From Lentisphaeria bacterium (GTDB taxonomy: Bacteria > Verrucomicrobiota > Lentisphaeria > Oligosphaerales > Oligosphaeraceae), in NCBI GenBank assembly GCA_016288215.1, contig JAEEYQ010000056.1, positions 1 to 54,611 of the forward strand: DNA of 54,611 nucleotides, given 5' to 3'. A program made the position numbers and the translations under genes. The notes under the pieces were generated by a model, which was not told the origin of the DNA, made no database searches, and saw only the letters and a program-made list of their open reading frames with translations. Below, piece by piece: positions 33,816 through 42,653 of this stretch; position 1 is the stretch's first letter; every line of letters begins with the position of its first letter.

Positions 33816-34781
33816 TCAGGTGCCGTCTTTGGTCAGACCCAGACAAGATTTGAGCCTACGTTTCAGAATGACCAAATAGACCAGAAACAGACGTATCTCT
33901 TTGGAGAGCGTCAACAGCGCATAGGTTGGCCAGCCGCACCAGTCATAATACCGATAATACAGCATCTGCCCGGCAAGCATGCTTTTCAGCAGAAGCAGAT
34001 TCGGCCCTCCGCCACGTTTCATGCTTGCTCCGACAAGATGCCTGATCTGAACGCTGTCGTCGAAGAAAATCCGCTTTCCGATGGCCTCCATCCGCTTGGA
34101 GAGAATGCACTCCTCCCAATAAAGGAAGGTCCTCTCGTCGAACATTCCCACTTTGCAGAATGTCTCGGCCTCGACCATCATGAAGCAGCCGCTTAATGTC
34201 TTCACATTGTTGTCTTTGGGCTGACCGGAAGGAAATTGGAAGAAGCGGTTTGCGTAGCCCGCGCCGAAAAAAGGTTCACACAGATTATTGACGATGTAAT
34301 AGGTGACAGGAATGTCGTCGTAGATGGGCCATTGGTGGTCGCCTTTCGCATCCAGAATGTCCGGACCGATGATGCCGATGTCGGGGCAGTCATGAAGTCT
34401 CTCCACAAGTCGTTCCAGCACAGGGCCTTTCAAAAAACGCACATCATCATTGCTGAAGAGAAGATACTTCGTGTCGGGAAAATGCTGAAGGATGTAGCGG
34501 GCTCCATAATTGTTGCCGCGAGCGTAACCCAGATTCTCCCGTGAGTGTAGAACAATGACGTTGCCCCATCCCGTTGGAGGAACGTCATTGACATCGGTGA
34601 CCGACACACCAAGTATCTCCGCGAGACGTTCTGCCGAACAGCGTTCACTTCCCACATCTACGACAATGACATTGAGCGGCAAATGGCTGGGCAGCAAATC
34701 CAATTCCACATAGTCCTTTATGCGGTCGTACGATTTGTATGTCACAATGACAATGCCCAGTGCCATATCTTGTAATTCCAT
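33816..34781 (-). CDS. Family 2 glycosyltransferase
   Basis: A 321-residue GT-A fold glycosyltransferase. It starts with GIVIVTYKSYDRIKDYV and VIVVDVGSERCSAE, then RENLGYARGNNYGARY and the DXD-type metal site LLFSNDDVRF near residue 115. The IGIIGPDILDAKGDHQWP and FFDDSVQIRHLVGASM segments are typical of rhamnosyl- and related GT2 enzymes that build surface polysaccharides. There is no membrane helix until a hydrophobic C-terminal end. AGGAG lies 9 nt before ATG 34781; an earlier ATG at 34817 is less likely. It stands alone, downstream of one of the dispersed AT-rich elements. Confidence 0.88.
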   Translation of the reverse strand: MELQDMALGIVIVTYKSYDRIKDYVELDLLPSHLPLNVIVVDVGSERCSAERLAEILGVSVTDVNDVPPTGWGNVIVLHSRENLGYARGNNYGARYILQHFPDTKYLLFSNDDVRFLKGPVLERLVERLHDCPDIGIIGPDILDAKGDHQWPIYDDIPVTYYIVNNLCEPFFGAGYANRFFQFPSGQPKDNNVKTLSGCFMMVEAETFCKVGMFDERTFLYWEECILSKRMEAIGKRIFFDDSVQIRHLVGASMKRGGGPNLLLLKSMLAGQMLYYRYYDWCGWPTYALLTLSKEIRLFLVYLVILKRRLKSCLGLTKDGT

Positions 34782-34922
34782 CGGTCTCTGCTCCTTGCTG
34801 CTGTAATGTGCAGACATATAGTAACTTATTTCATCTTATTTGCAAACCAACGTGATTGATTTTCAGAATGCCTTGGTTTCGGCGAATCAGTCCTATGACC
34901 AGCGGATTTGGACAAAATCATA

Positions 34923-35204
34923 TTGCATTTATTGCAATGCCAATTGGCAATTCTGGCCATGTGGCGGCCATTTTGCCGCAGTGTCGAAAATTCGCCGCGT
35001 CGGACCGATTTTGACCCCTTTTTCGGGGGATGATGGCCATTGGAGCCCTTTGCGTGGCCTCTGTGGCACGGGACATGCTTTTAGGTATATTAATACCTAA
35101 AATAAACAAGGGCCCTTCCAGGGGCCTGTGGACGCGTTTTTGCGTTTTCCATATTGGGAAGAAAACGGGCCTTTTGAGGCATTCATATATTGCAAAAAAT
35201 GCAA
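34923..35204. repeat. Dispersed intergenic element, copy A (MITE-like)
   Basis: A 282-bp noncoding segment bounded by inverted termini: TTGCATTTATTGCAAT (34923-34938) and, on the other strand, TTGCATTTTTTGCAAT (35189-35204), 15 of 16 matching. Inside are TTTTAGGTAT/ATACCTAAAA around an ATTA loop (35079-35102), a GGGCCCTTCCAGGGGCC hairpin (35111-35127) and GGACGCGTTTTT (35130-35141), also present in copy B. No target-site duplication or coding frame is evident. It occupies most of the 445-nt gap upstream of the glycosyltransferase gene. Confidence 0.7.
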
Positions 35205-35226
35205 GTCCAATGGCCGGTCTATTGGG

Positions 35227-35760
35227 CTACAAGTCGTCCACGGAGAGAGAGACGGATTTTTTCGCCAGTTTGCGGCAGGCCAATTGGTGAACCACGTTCC
35301 ATTGTCCGTCGGCGAAGGCGGTGGCGGGAATCCAATGGGCGGCGCCGTTGTTTGTGATGAGCAGGATCTCCTTTTTCGTGACGCGGCTGCCTGCGTCGCG
35401 GAAAAGCTGCCAGGGGAAGATCATGTCTGAGCCAAACTGTTCGCTGGCAATGCCTTCCGTGGAAAGCGCATAACGGAGTTCGGTGTTGAAGAAGGCTTGG
35501 GCGGAGCCCCGTCGGCCGTCAATCCAATGGCTCAGCCATCGGTGGAATGTGAAATAGACGCCGAAAAGCAGCTGGAGGGCGTAGATGGACCACAGCATGG
35601 AGCGGACGCTGGTGTTCTCCATGGCGAAGGAACGACAGAAGGCCCACGGCGCGACAATCAGCTGCGGAACGCCGATGACGAGACGCAAGAGGCGTTTCCA
35701 CAAGGGGTTGGCGATGCGATAACGGCAGCGGACGAATGCCTTCCATGCCTCGCGGTCCAT
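35227..35760 (-). CDS. YcxB-like membrane protein
   Basis: A 177-residue protein (from ATG 35760) with two hydrophobic helices near residues 25-45 and 52-75, then a beta-rich domain: YALSTEGIASEQFGSDMIFPWQLFRDAG, TKKEILLITNNGAAHWIPATAF. This is the layout of YcxB-like proteins, whose function is unknown. The family's first beta strand (here STVYTAVYL) is encoded upstream of the ATG, between it and the mutS stop at 35810, and there is no ATG, GTG or TTG in frame there. An ATT start, or an ATG inside mutS (35889), is possible. It probably shares the mutS transcript. Confidence 0.65.
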   Translation of the reverse strand: MDREAWKAFVRCRYRIANPLWKRLLRLVIGVPQLIVAPWAFCRSFAMENTSVRSMLWSIYALQLLFGVYFTFHRWLSHWIDGRRGSAQAFFNTELRYALSTEGIASEQFGSDMIFPWQLFRDAGSRVTKKEILLITNNGAAHWIPATAFADGQWNVVHQLACRKLAKKSVSLSVDDL

Positions 35761-35809
35761 GAGATAGACAGCCGTGTAGACGGTGGAGGGCGGCGATGCG
35801 GGCCGTTCG

Positions 35810-38317
35810 TCAGAAATCGAAGAGCATCTGCGAAGGGTCGCAGTAGTTCTTGCTGCGGCGCTTTGTTCTGGCGAGTTTGGGCTTGTCATTTTCGAGCTCA
35901 TCGTTTTCCAGGTTGGCCAGGACCTCGTTGGCGCGGCTGATGACGGCGGCGGGCAGGCCGGCCAGCTTGGCCACATGGATGCCGTAGCTTTTGTCCGCGC
36001 TGCCGGGGATGATCTTCCGCATGAAAGTGATTCGGTCTCCATCCTCCTTGACCAGCACGTTGTAGTTGCGGACCCCCGGCTTGGTGATGGCCAAGTCGGT
36101 CAACTCATGGTAGTGGGTGGCGAAGAGGGTGCGGGCTTTGACGGACGGCGTGTCGTGGAGGAATTCCGCCACGGCCCATGCCAGGCTGAGGCCGTCGAAG
36201 GTGCTGGTGCCGCGGCCGATTTCGTCCAAAATAATGAGACTGGAAGGGGTTGCGTGGTTGAGGATGTTGGCGGTCTCCACCATTTCCACCATGAAGGTGC
36301 TTTGGCCGCGGGAAATGTCGTCCGCCGCGCCGACGCGGGTGAAGATGCGGTCCACCAGTCCGATGGTGGCGGAGGAGGCGGGAATGAAGGAACCCATTTG
36401 GGCCATGAGAGTCAGCAGGGCCACCTGTCGGATGTAGGTGGATTTACCGGCCATGTTGGGGCCCGTGATGATGGCCAGCTGCTCGTGGCGGGCGTCCAAC
36501 GTCACGTCGTTGGGGACGAAGGCCTCGTTGACCATGCGGGCGTCCAGAACCGGATGGCGTCCGTCCTTAATGATGAGCACGGGCTCCTCGCTGATTTCAG
36601 GGCGCACGTACTGATGTCGGTTGGCGACTTCCGCAAGAGAGCCCAGGCAGTCCAGCTCGGCCAGGGCCTGGGCGTTGCGCTGAATCTGGCCTGTGCGGGC
36701 GACGCAGCGGTCCCGCAGTTCCTGAAACAGCTCCAGCTCAAGGGCTTTGCTCTTTTCCTCCGACCCGAGAATCTTGTCCTCAATCTCCTTCAGCTCCGGC
36801 GTGATGAAACGCTCGCCGTTGGCCAGAGTCTGCTTTCGCGAATATTCGGAGGGCACCATCTCCAGATTGGCCTTGGACACTTCGATGTAATAGCCGAAGA
36901 CGCGGTTGTAACCCACTTTCAGAGAACGGATTCCCGTGCGCTCCTGCTCAAGCCGCTGATAATTGGCGATCCAGTCCTTGCCGTCCGTGGAGGCCCGCCG
37001 CAGCTCGTCCAGCCCTGCATGGTAGTTTTCGCGGATAATGCCCCCCTCTTTGATGGTGATGGGGGGCTCGTCCACAATGGCTTTTCCTATAAGTTCCTCT
37101 AAATCAGGAAGTTCTGACAATTCCTCCCGCAGGGTGCGCAAGGCGTCCGCCTGAGCGCCGGCCAAAACGGCCCGCAAATCCGGAATCCGCTCCAGCCCAC
37201 GGCGGAGCACCAAAAGGTCTCTCGCGTTGGCGCTGCCCAAATTCAGCCGGGCGATGACCCTTTCGATGTCCCGCACTTCGGTCAGCAGCTCTCGCAGTTC
37301 CGCCAGAAGCAGCGGTCCCCCTGCCAGTTCGCCGATGGCGTCCTGCCGTCGGCGGATGCCGTCCAGCTGCCGCAGGGGGCGGAGAATCCACTCCCGCAGG
37401 AGACGGGCTCCCATGGGCGTGAGGGTCTCGTCGAGAACGGACAGCAGGGTCGTGTCCTTGCTGTCGGCGAAGATGGGTTCCACCAGCTCCAGATTCCGTT
37501 GGGAGATGCGGTCCAGAAGCATGGCGTCGTCGGTCATGTAGGTTTTTAGGGCGGTCACGTGGGCGGCGTCCTGCCGAAGGTTGTTTCGCGCATAGGCGAG
37601 CAGGGCGCCAGCGGCCGCGATGCCCCATTTCATTCCGCGGCAGCCAAATCCGTCCAACGAGGCGACGCCAAAATGGCGCACGAGCAGGTCCTGCGCGATT
37701 TCGAAGTCAAAGTTCCAGTCCTCCACGGGCGTCCATGCGATGTGAGGGGGCATGTTGGGGTAGCCCTGCTCCTTCCAGCTTTCGTGGATGCTGGCGGGCA
37801 GGAGGCATTCGGAGGGCTTCAGGCGGTGCAGCTCGTTCTCCAGCGTGCCCGTGCCCGTGGTTTCCGTCAGCCGGAAGTCCCCCGTGCTCAAATCCAGCAT
37901 GGCCAGGCCGCAGCGGTCCTTCGCGGGGGACAGCGCCACCAGAAAGTTGCTTTTTGTGGCGCTGAGGAGGTCATCCTCCATGACGGTCCCAGGCGTGATG
38001 ATTTGCGTTATGTCCCTCTTGACCAAGCCTTTAGCCAATTTTGGATCTTCCAATTGCTCCGCGATGGCCACCTTGTAGCCGCTGTCCAGGATTTTGGAGA
38101 TGTAGTTCTTGACGGCGCGATAGGGGATGCCGCACATGGGGACGCCGGCGCGGGCGGTGAGGACGATGTCCATGATGGGAGAGGCGAGCTTGGCGTCGTC
38201 AAAGAACAGTTCATAGAAATCGCCCATGCGGAAGAGCAGGATGGTGTCTGCCGGCAGTTCCCGTTTTGCCTGCATGTACTGTCGCATGGCTGGAGTCAGT
38301 TCAGTTGACGCGTTCAT
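35810..38317 (-). CDS. mutS: DNA mismatch repair protein MutS
   Basis: An 835-residue mismatch sensor. The N-terminal mismatch-binding motif is GDFYELFF (the Phe-X-Glu wedge) near residue 33, preceded by LTPAMRQYMQAK. The ATPase has TGPNMAGKSTYIRQ near 600, FMVEMVETANILNHAT, the Walker B SLIILDEIGRGTSTFDG near 680 and ATHYHELTDL. ATG 38317 is used; a TTG three codons upstream is less likely. Length is typical of MutS1. The C-terminal tail ends MLFDF, like the clamp-binding end of some MutS proteins. The YcxB-like gene follows closely. Confidence 0.98.
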   Translation of the reverse strand: MNASTELTPAMRQYMQAKRELPADTILLFRMGDFYELFFDDAKLASPIMDIVLTARAGVPMCGIPYRAVKNYISKILDSGYKVAIAEQLEDPKLAKGLVKRDITQIITPGTVMEDDLLSATKSNFLVALSPAKDRCGLAMLDLSTGDFRLTETTGTGTLENELHRLKPSECLLPASIHESWKEQGYPNMPPHIAWTPVEDWNFDFEIAQDLLVRHFGVASLDGFGCRGMKWGIAAAGALLAYARNNLRQDAAHVTALKTYMTDDAMLLDRISQRNLELVEPIFADSKDTTLLSVLDETLTPMGARLLREWILRPLRQLDGIRRRQDAIGELAGGPLLLAELRELLTEVRDIERVIARLNLGSANARDLLVLRRGLERIPDLRAVLAGAQADALRTLREELSELPDLEELIGKAIVDEPPITIKEGGIIRENYHAGLDELRRASTDGKDWIANYQRLEQERTGIRSLKVGYNRVFGYYIEVSKANLEMVPSEYSRKQTLANGERFITPELKEIEDKILGSEEKSKALELELFQELRDRCVARTGQIQRNAQALAELDCLGSLAEVANRHQYVRPEISEEPVLIIKDGRHPVLDARMVNEAFVPNDVTLDARHEQLAIITGPNMAGKSTYIRQVALLTLMAQMGSFIPASSATIGLVDRIFTRVGAADDISRGQSTFMVEMVETANILNHATPSSLIILDEIGRGTSTFDGLSLAWAVAEFLHDTPSVKARTLFATHYHELTDLAITKPGVRNYNVLVKEDGDRITFMRKIIPGSADKSYGIHVAKLAGLPAAVISRANEVLANLENDELENDKPKLARTKRRSKNYCDPSQMLFDF

Positions 38318-38411
38318 GAAATCCAATTCCCCAGGTGACTATTCGGAAGGAATCCACGGAAAACATTGAAAATGAAGGTCTTGCAAGCTGCCGCCGGCTT
38401 TGGGCGGGAGG

Positions 38412-40202
38412 TCAGGCCAGTTTCTCCATTTCCCGAAATTCCCTTTTTTCGGCGAGCAGCTGGTCATAGGAGCCGCTGGCGGTGATTTTCCCCTTCTCCA
38501 TGAAAAACAGGGTGTCGCAGTTGCGGACGGTGCTGAGGCGGTGAGCGATGAGCAGCAGGGTGTGGGAGCCTTTCAATCCCTCAATTGCCTGAACCAGAGC
38601 ATGCTCCGTTGTATTATCCAAGGCGGAGGTCGCTTCGTCGAACAGCAGCACATCCGGGCGGGGGTACAAGGCGCGGGCGATGCCAACCCGCTGGCGCTGG
38701 CCGCCGGACAGACGGACGCCGTCCTCCCCCAACACGGTGCGGTCCCCCTGCGGGAGCTCGCGGATGACCTCCTCCAACTGAGAGGCCCGATATGCCTCCT
38801 GCAGCGCCGCCTCGTCAATCTCCTCTTCGGGGACGCCCAAGGCCACGTTGGCGCGGAGGGTGTCGTCGATGAGCTGGATGTCTTGGGGGACGTAGCCGAT
38901 ATGGTGCCGCCATGCCGCCGAGTTCAGGGCCACGGAATCGCCGTCAACGCGAACTTGCCCGCCTTGAGGCGGCAGCATGCCCAAAAGCACATCCGCCAGC
39001 GTGGATTTGCCGCAGCCAGTCTGGCCGACAAAGGCGATGGACTGTCCTTTGCGGACGGTCAGGGACAGGTTGTCCAGCACGTCGGGGCCCTCCTCCTCAT
39101 AGCGGAAGCGGATTTGGTCTAGCTCCAGACTGTGTTGGAAGGTGATGGGCCGCTCCGCTGGAGGGGCCGGTTGGCTGTCCAGGCTTCTCAAATCCGCGCA
39201 GATTCCCTCCATGACATTGAGGTTGTAATGGATGGAGGAGGCGGAGAGCATCATTTCCGTCAGACAGCCCTTCAGTCGCGCCAGACAGGCGGTGATGAGG
39301 GCCAAGGTGGGGACAATGACCTTCATGGGGCGCCCCATGAGAATCATGAGGCAAAGGGCGCCGAGCAGCACTGCAAGCGTGATGAGCTCCATGGTGGGCC
39401 AGAGGCTCCGCTGGAAGGTGTTGATCCAGCAGAGATCGTGGCAAAGTCGTTCCACCGCAAGGCGATAGCCACGGGCGAAAAAGTCCCTGCGCCCCAAAAT
39501 TTGCGCCTCTTTGCAGACGGCCAGACCTTCCGTCAGGGACTTGAGGGCCTTCTGTCTGTGGATATGGGCGATGACTCCCAACTGGCGGAGACGGCGGTTC
39601 ATCAGCCCCATGGCGCCGCCGGCGAAGACGGCAAGAACCGCCAACGTGGCCAACGCGACGCTAGGGTCATAGCTGGTCAGCAGCACGGCGATGGCCACAA
39701 GAACGGCGCTGTTGCGCAGCAGAGAAAGGAAGGGGGACAGCAGCTGGGTGATCAGACGCTCGCTTTCGTAGTTCGCCGTGTTGATGAGCTCCGTGGAGTT
39801 GCGGCGGAGGCGGAAGAGATAGGGAGCGCTCATGTAGGCGCGGCAGAGCCGGGTGGCCAGGGCGACCTGACGGTTTGCGAGAAGCCGCTCCTGCAGATAC
39901 AGGCTCAGCAGCTGGTAGAGCGTGCGGACGGCGAAGACCGCCGCCAAAATCAGGCTGGCCCACAGGGTGAGACGGGAGGTGTCCTCCATATGCAGCCATG
40001 CCACCAATCGGTTCGCCATCTCCGGAACCGGCGCGTCTCCAGAGGCGATGGCCGCCGCCAGAATGCTGACGAACAGCGGCACCGCCCCCAGGCTGGCCAG
40101 CTCCAGAAGGGAACCGCCCACCATGAGTGTCACCAACACAACAAAACGCGCCAAATCCTGGCGCGTGAACAAATATCGTATGTTGGAGAAAAAGGAACGC
40201 AT
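38412..40202 (-). CDS. ABC transporter, fused permease and ATPase (exporter type)
   Basis: A 596-residue half-transporter. Six transmembrane helices occupy residues 1-310. The nucleotide-binding domain has Walker A GQTGCGKSTL near 385, the Q-loop IGYVPQDIQLID, signature LSGGQRQRVGIARAL, Walker B VLLFDEATSALD and H-loop IAHRLSTVRNCD. The permease helices resemble those of MsbA/PglK-type flippases that move lipid-linked sugars, but the substrate cannot be determined. ATG 40202 is preferred over 40241 because a GGGGG-rich stretch precedes it. It is separated from mutS by about 95 nt and from the DUF4380-like gene by 51 nt. Confidence 0.92.
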   Translation of the reverse strand: MRSFFSNIRYLFTRQDLARFVVLVTLMVGGSLLELASLGAVPLFVSILAAAIASGDAPVPEMANRLVAWLHMEDTSRLTLWASLILAAVFAVRTLYQLLSLYLQERLLANRQVALATRLCRAYMSAPYLFRLRRNSTELINTANYESERLITQLLSPFLSLLRNSAVLVAIAVLLTSYDPSVALATLAVLAVFAGGAMGLMNRRLRQLGVIAHIHRQKALKSLTEGLAVCKEAQILGRRDFFARGYRLAVERLCHDLCWINTFQRSLWPTMELITLAVLLGALCLMILMGRPMKVIVPTLALITACLARLKGCLTEMMLSASSIHYNLNVMEGICADLRSLDSQPAPPAERPITFQHSLELDQIRFRYEEEGPDVLDNLSLTVRKGQSIAFVGQTGCGKSTLADVLLGMLPPQGGQVRVDGDSVALNSAAWRHHIGYVPQDIQLIDDTLRANVALGVPEEEIDEAALQEAYRASQLEEVIRELPQGDRTVLGEDGVRLSGGQRQRVGIARALYPRPDVLLFDEATSALDNTTEHALVQAIEGLKGSHTLLLIAHRLSTVRNCDTLFFMEKGKITASGSYDQLLAEKREFREMEKLA

Positions 40203-40253
40203 CAACCCCCCAACGCCCAATGCCATGCCATAGGGCGGCATCGGGCCATTGGA

Positions 40254-41246
40254 CTACTTGCCGTGGCAATGGCATTCGCAGTCATGGTCACCGCAGTCAT
40301 CGTCATCATCGTCGTCGCAGCCGCAGCAGCAGGCGGACTCCTCTTCGCTCAGCAGCAGAGGCTCAAGAGCGGTCTCCACGTCATTCAAGGTCCTGATTTC
40401 CGGCAGCCCCCCAAGGCCCTGCCAGACTTCCACATGTTCGCATTCCGCATCCGGCTCCAGGTCATACAGGGGCCCCACGGTCTCAATCTCGCAGAAGTCC
40501 TTGCAGGTGTAGCTCTCCACGTTGCAGCCGTTGTCCGGATAGTCAATGTCGTCGCCGTCATAGACCTCGAAATACTTGATGAGGGCGGTTCCGTTGTTGA
40601 CGTAGCCGATCCAGCCGTCGTCGGCATTGAAGCCGATTTTGCAGGGGGCTTCGGCCTGGGCATCCTGCTTAAGTCCTAAGTAGTTGTCGCCGTATAGGAT
40701 GCGTGGATCCGCGTAGGAGGAGTACGCCCAAAGGACCAGCTGGCGGTCAGGCGCATAGGGATATCCGTCCGGATCCCGCATCTGAGGAATGACCGCCATG
40801 CCCCCCGGCGCCATGACGGTGAGGGCCCACGGAGCCAGGGAAACCGTCCAGTGGCCGCAGTTTCTGAGCCGATGGGTCAGCCGGAACAGGCCATTGCCCA
40901 AGGGGTTGATGTGGATGCTCTTCTGGATGCCAGTCAACGCCTCCGGATCGTTCTCGAACAGGATGCCGCCCTCCTCCATCTCGTAGACATGGACGGGCAC
41001 GTTGTCTGGAGCATAGCTGCGGGGGGCGGCTTCGGGGGAATGCCAAAGGCGATGGCCGCCGTAGAGCCGGAAGCCAGTGCCCACGCCCTTCATGTCCACT
41101 TGGGGCAGGACGCGGAAGATATTGTCGCTTCCGCCGACGAAGCCGCCGATGACCCGAGGTCCCACCTCGGTTGTGACGGCGATTCGGAAATCGCCACTGA
41201 CCATCTCAATGCAGTTCTCATGTCCGGCTACGGCTATCTTCTTCAT
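40254..41246 (-). CDS. DUF4380-like (mutarotase-fold) protein with Cys/His/Asp-rich tail
   Basis: A 330-residue protein. Residues 1-300 match the DUF4380 family, related to the galactose-mutarotase fold: GPRVIGGFVGGSDNIFRVLP, LYGGHRLWHSPEAAPRSYAPDN, LTHRLRNCGHWTVSLAPWAL and GGMAVIPQ. The last 25 residues are an added metal-binding-looking tail: CCCGC, seven Asp, then CGDHDCECHCHGK (8 Cys and 3 His). Such a tail is not part of the family and suggests metal binding, perhaps Zn, Ni or Cu. There is no signal peptide, so it acts in the cytoplasm. GGAAA precedes the ATG. The DapA-family aldolase gene lies 124 nt upstream on the same strand, so both may act on sugar acids. Confidence 0.75.
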   Translation of the reverse strand: MKKIAVAGHENCIEMVSGDFRIAVTTEVGPRVIGGFVGGSDNIFRVLPQVDMKGVGTGFRLYGGHRLWHSPEAAPRSYAPDNVPVHVYEMEEGGILFENDPEALTGIQKSIHINPLGNGLFRLTHRLRNCGHWTVSLAPWALTVMAPGGMAVIPQMRDPDGYPYAPDRQLVLWAYSSYADPRILYGDNYLGLKQDAQAEAPCKIGFNADDGWIGYVNNGTALIKYFEVYDGDDIDYPDNGCNVESYTCKDFCEIETVGPLYDLEPDAECEHVEVWQGLGGLPEIRTLNDVETALEPLLLSEEESACCCGCDDDDDDDCGDHDCECHCHGK

Positions 41247-41370
41247 GGTTGATTTCCTTTCGAATCCAAACGGCGGCAGACAAACAGACGCCGCCGCCTT
41301 TGGGACAATGGCGGCGGTGACTTGGCGCCATGGCCTTGGGAATCATCCCAAAGCCATGGGAAGCAAGGAA

Positions 41371-42294
41371 TTACAGGAATTCCCGATCCCGCTGAACGGC
41401 CGTCTTGATGGCGGCGGCGCATTCGGGAGTCAGCTTGTAGTTGAGCAGCGTGAAATTGGTGCTGAAGACACCCAGTTCCACCATGAGCTGCTTCTGTCCG
41501 GCCATCCAGCAGTGCAGGGACTTGCCGCCGAACACGTCGAACATGAAGTTGTTCAGGCGGTTCTGCAGCTCGGCGGCCTCGGCGGTCTTGCCGGCCTTGG
41601 CGGCGTCAAAGATCATTTTCGCCCACTTGGCGTTGAAGCAGCCACCGCCCAGAGTCATGCCGTTGTAGCCGGCCGCCGCGGCGTCGTTGATGGCGAACTC
41701 GTTGCCGCAGTAGACATAGAATTCCTTCTGGGTCTGGATTTCATCGCGGGCGGAGAGCAGGATGCGGGTGTCTTCCGGCTTGCAGGCGCTGTCCTTGATG
41801 GTGACCACCTTCGGCAGACGGGCGACCTTCGCCATGGTGTCTGCCAGAACCGCCACGGAGGAGGCGGCGCCGCGATGGTACAGTCCCACGGAAATCGGGC
41901 TGGCGTCAACGACCTTGGCGTACATGTCATAGAGATAGTCCTGATCGGGGTCGCAGGAGAAGAAGGGAGGAGCGATGACCACGGCGTCCACGCCCGTGTC
42001 CACCAGCATCTTCATGTTCTCGATCATGCGCTCCGCGGAATTGTCCGTGATCTGGATGGCGGTTCCGATGCGGCCCGCGTTGGCCTTCACCGTGGCCTTG
42101 GCCAGTTTGATGCGGCTGGCGTTGGAGAGCCAGGGACCCTCGCCGGAAGTCCCGCCAATGAAGACTCCGCGGACACCCATCTCATAGTGATGTTCCGACA
42201 GACGGGCGATGGAGGCCTCGTCCACGTCACCATTCGCCGTCATCGGGGTGGGGGCGGCGGACCAAATCGTGCTCATGTACTCTTTCTTCAGCAT
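41371..42294 (-). CDS. Dihydrodipicolinate synthase/N-acetylneuraminate lyase family aldolase
   Basis: A 307-residue class I aldolase. It shows GGTSGEG (residues 47-53), the Tyr of GLYHRG (Tyr139) and the Schiff-base Lys of VTIKDSA (Lys167), all as expected for the DapA/NanA superfamily. The glyco-side signature YHRG rather than YNxP argues against true DHDPS and suggests a keto-acid sugar aldolase, but no specific substrate is claimed. AAGGA lies 8 nt before the ATG. Its neighbour is the DUF4380-like gene. Confidence 0.88.
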   Translation of the reverse strand: MLKKEYMSTIWSAAPTPMTANGDVDEASIARLSEHHYEMGVRGVFIGGTSGEGPWLSNASRIKLAKATVKANAGRIGTAIQITDNSAERMIENMKMLVDTGVDAVVIAPPFFSCDPDQDYLYDMYAKVVDASPISVGLYHRGAASSVAVLADTMAKVARLPKVVTIKDSACKPEDTRILLSARDEIQTQKEFYVYCGNEFAINDAAAAGYNGMTLGGGCFNAKWAKMIFDAAKAGKTAEAAELQNRLNNFMFDVFGGKSLHCWMAGQKQLMVELGVFSTNFTLLNYKLTPECAAAIKTAVQRDREFL

Positions 42295-42492
42295 GTCATC
42301 ATTCCTTCTCTAAATGTGTCATGGCAAGGGGAATCCTTGCACGGATAACGACATAATCAATTTAACCCCAATTCACCAATTGTCACATGGATAAATCGAA
42401 TATTCTTGCGATTCCGGCGAATTTCTGTCAATGTCTCAGCGAAGGACGTTCTGTGGCTCTTCATGTCTCGTAGCCTCATCAGAGACAAAAGA

Positions 42493-42516
42493 CGTGGGAC
42501 ATGGGACGCGAGTCGC
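42493..42516. repeat. Heptamer-like repeat (GACGTGG type)
   Basis: Units GACGTGG, GACATGG and GACGCGA, then a further degenerate unit, in tandem. The sequence resembles the run at 19530-19560, giving two copies of a second heptamer family. It lies in the 359-nt gap between the PpiD-like gene end and the aldolase start. Confidence 0.45.
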
Positions 42517-42582
42517 GGAATTTTGAGAATTCAAGGTTAATTATGTTGATAAATCGTAATTACTATGCCGTTTTTAAGGATG

Positions 42583-42628
42583 AAAAAGGCAGCTTCACGG
42601 CCATTTGCGGCGCGGAGCTGCCTTTTTT
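42583..42628 (-). terminator. Rho-independent terminator of the PpiD/SurA-like gene
   Basis: AAAAAGGCAGCT (42583-42594) pairs with AGCTGCCTTTTT (42616-42627), a 12-bp stem. On the minus strand it is followed by TTTTTC. It lies 26 nt after the PpiD-like stop codon and is the best terminator on this stretch of the minus strand. The T-rich flanks would also work for the plus strand. Confidence 0.9.
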
Positions 42629-42653
42629 GTGTAAGTTGTTGAATGGGAAGGAC

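Noticed and set aside
35783..37102. Open frame of 439 codons opposite mutS
   Set aside because: Shadow of mutS; no recognisable domain.
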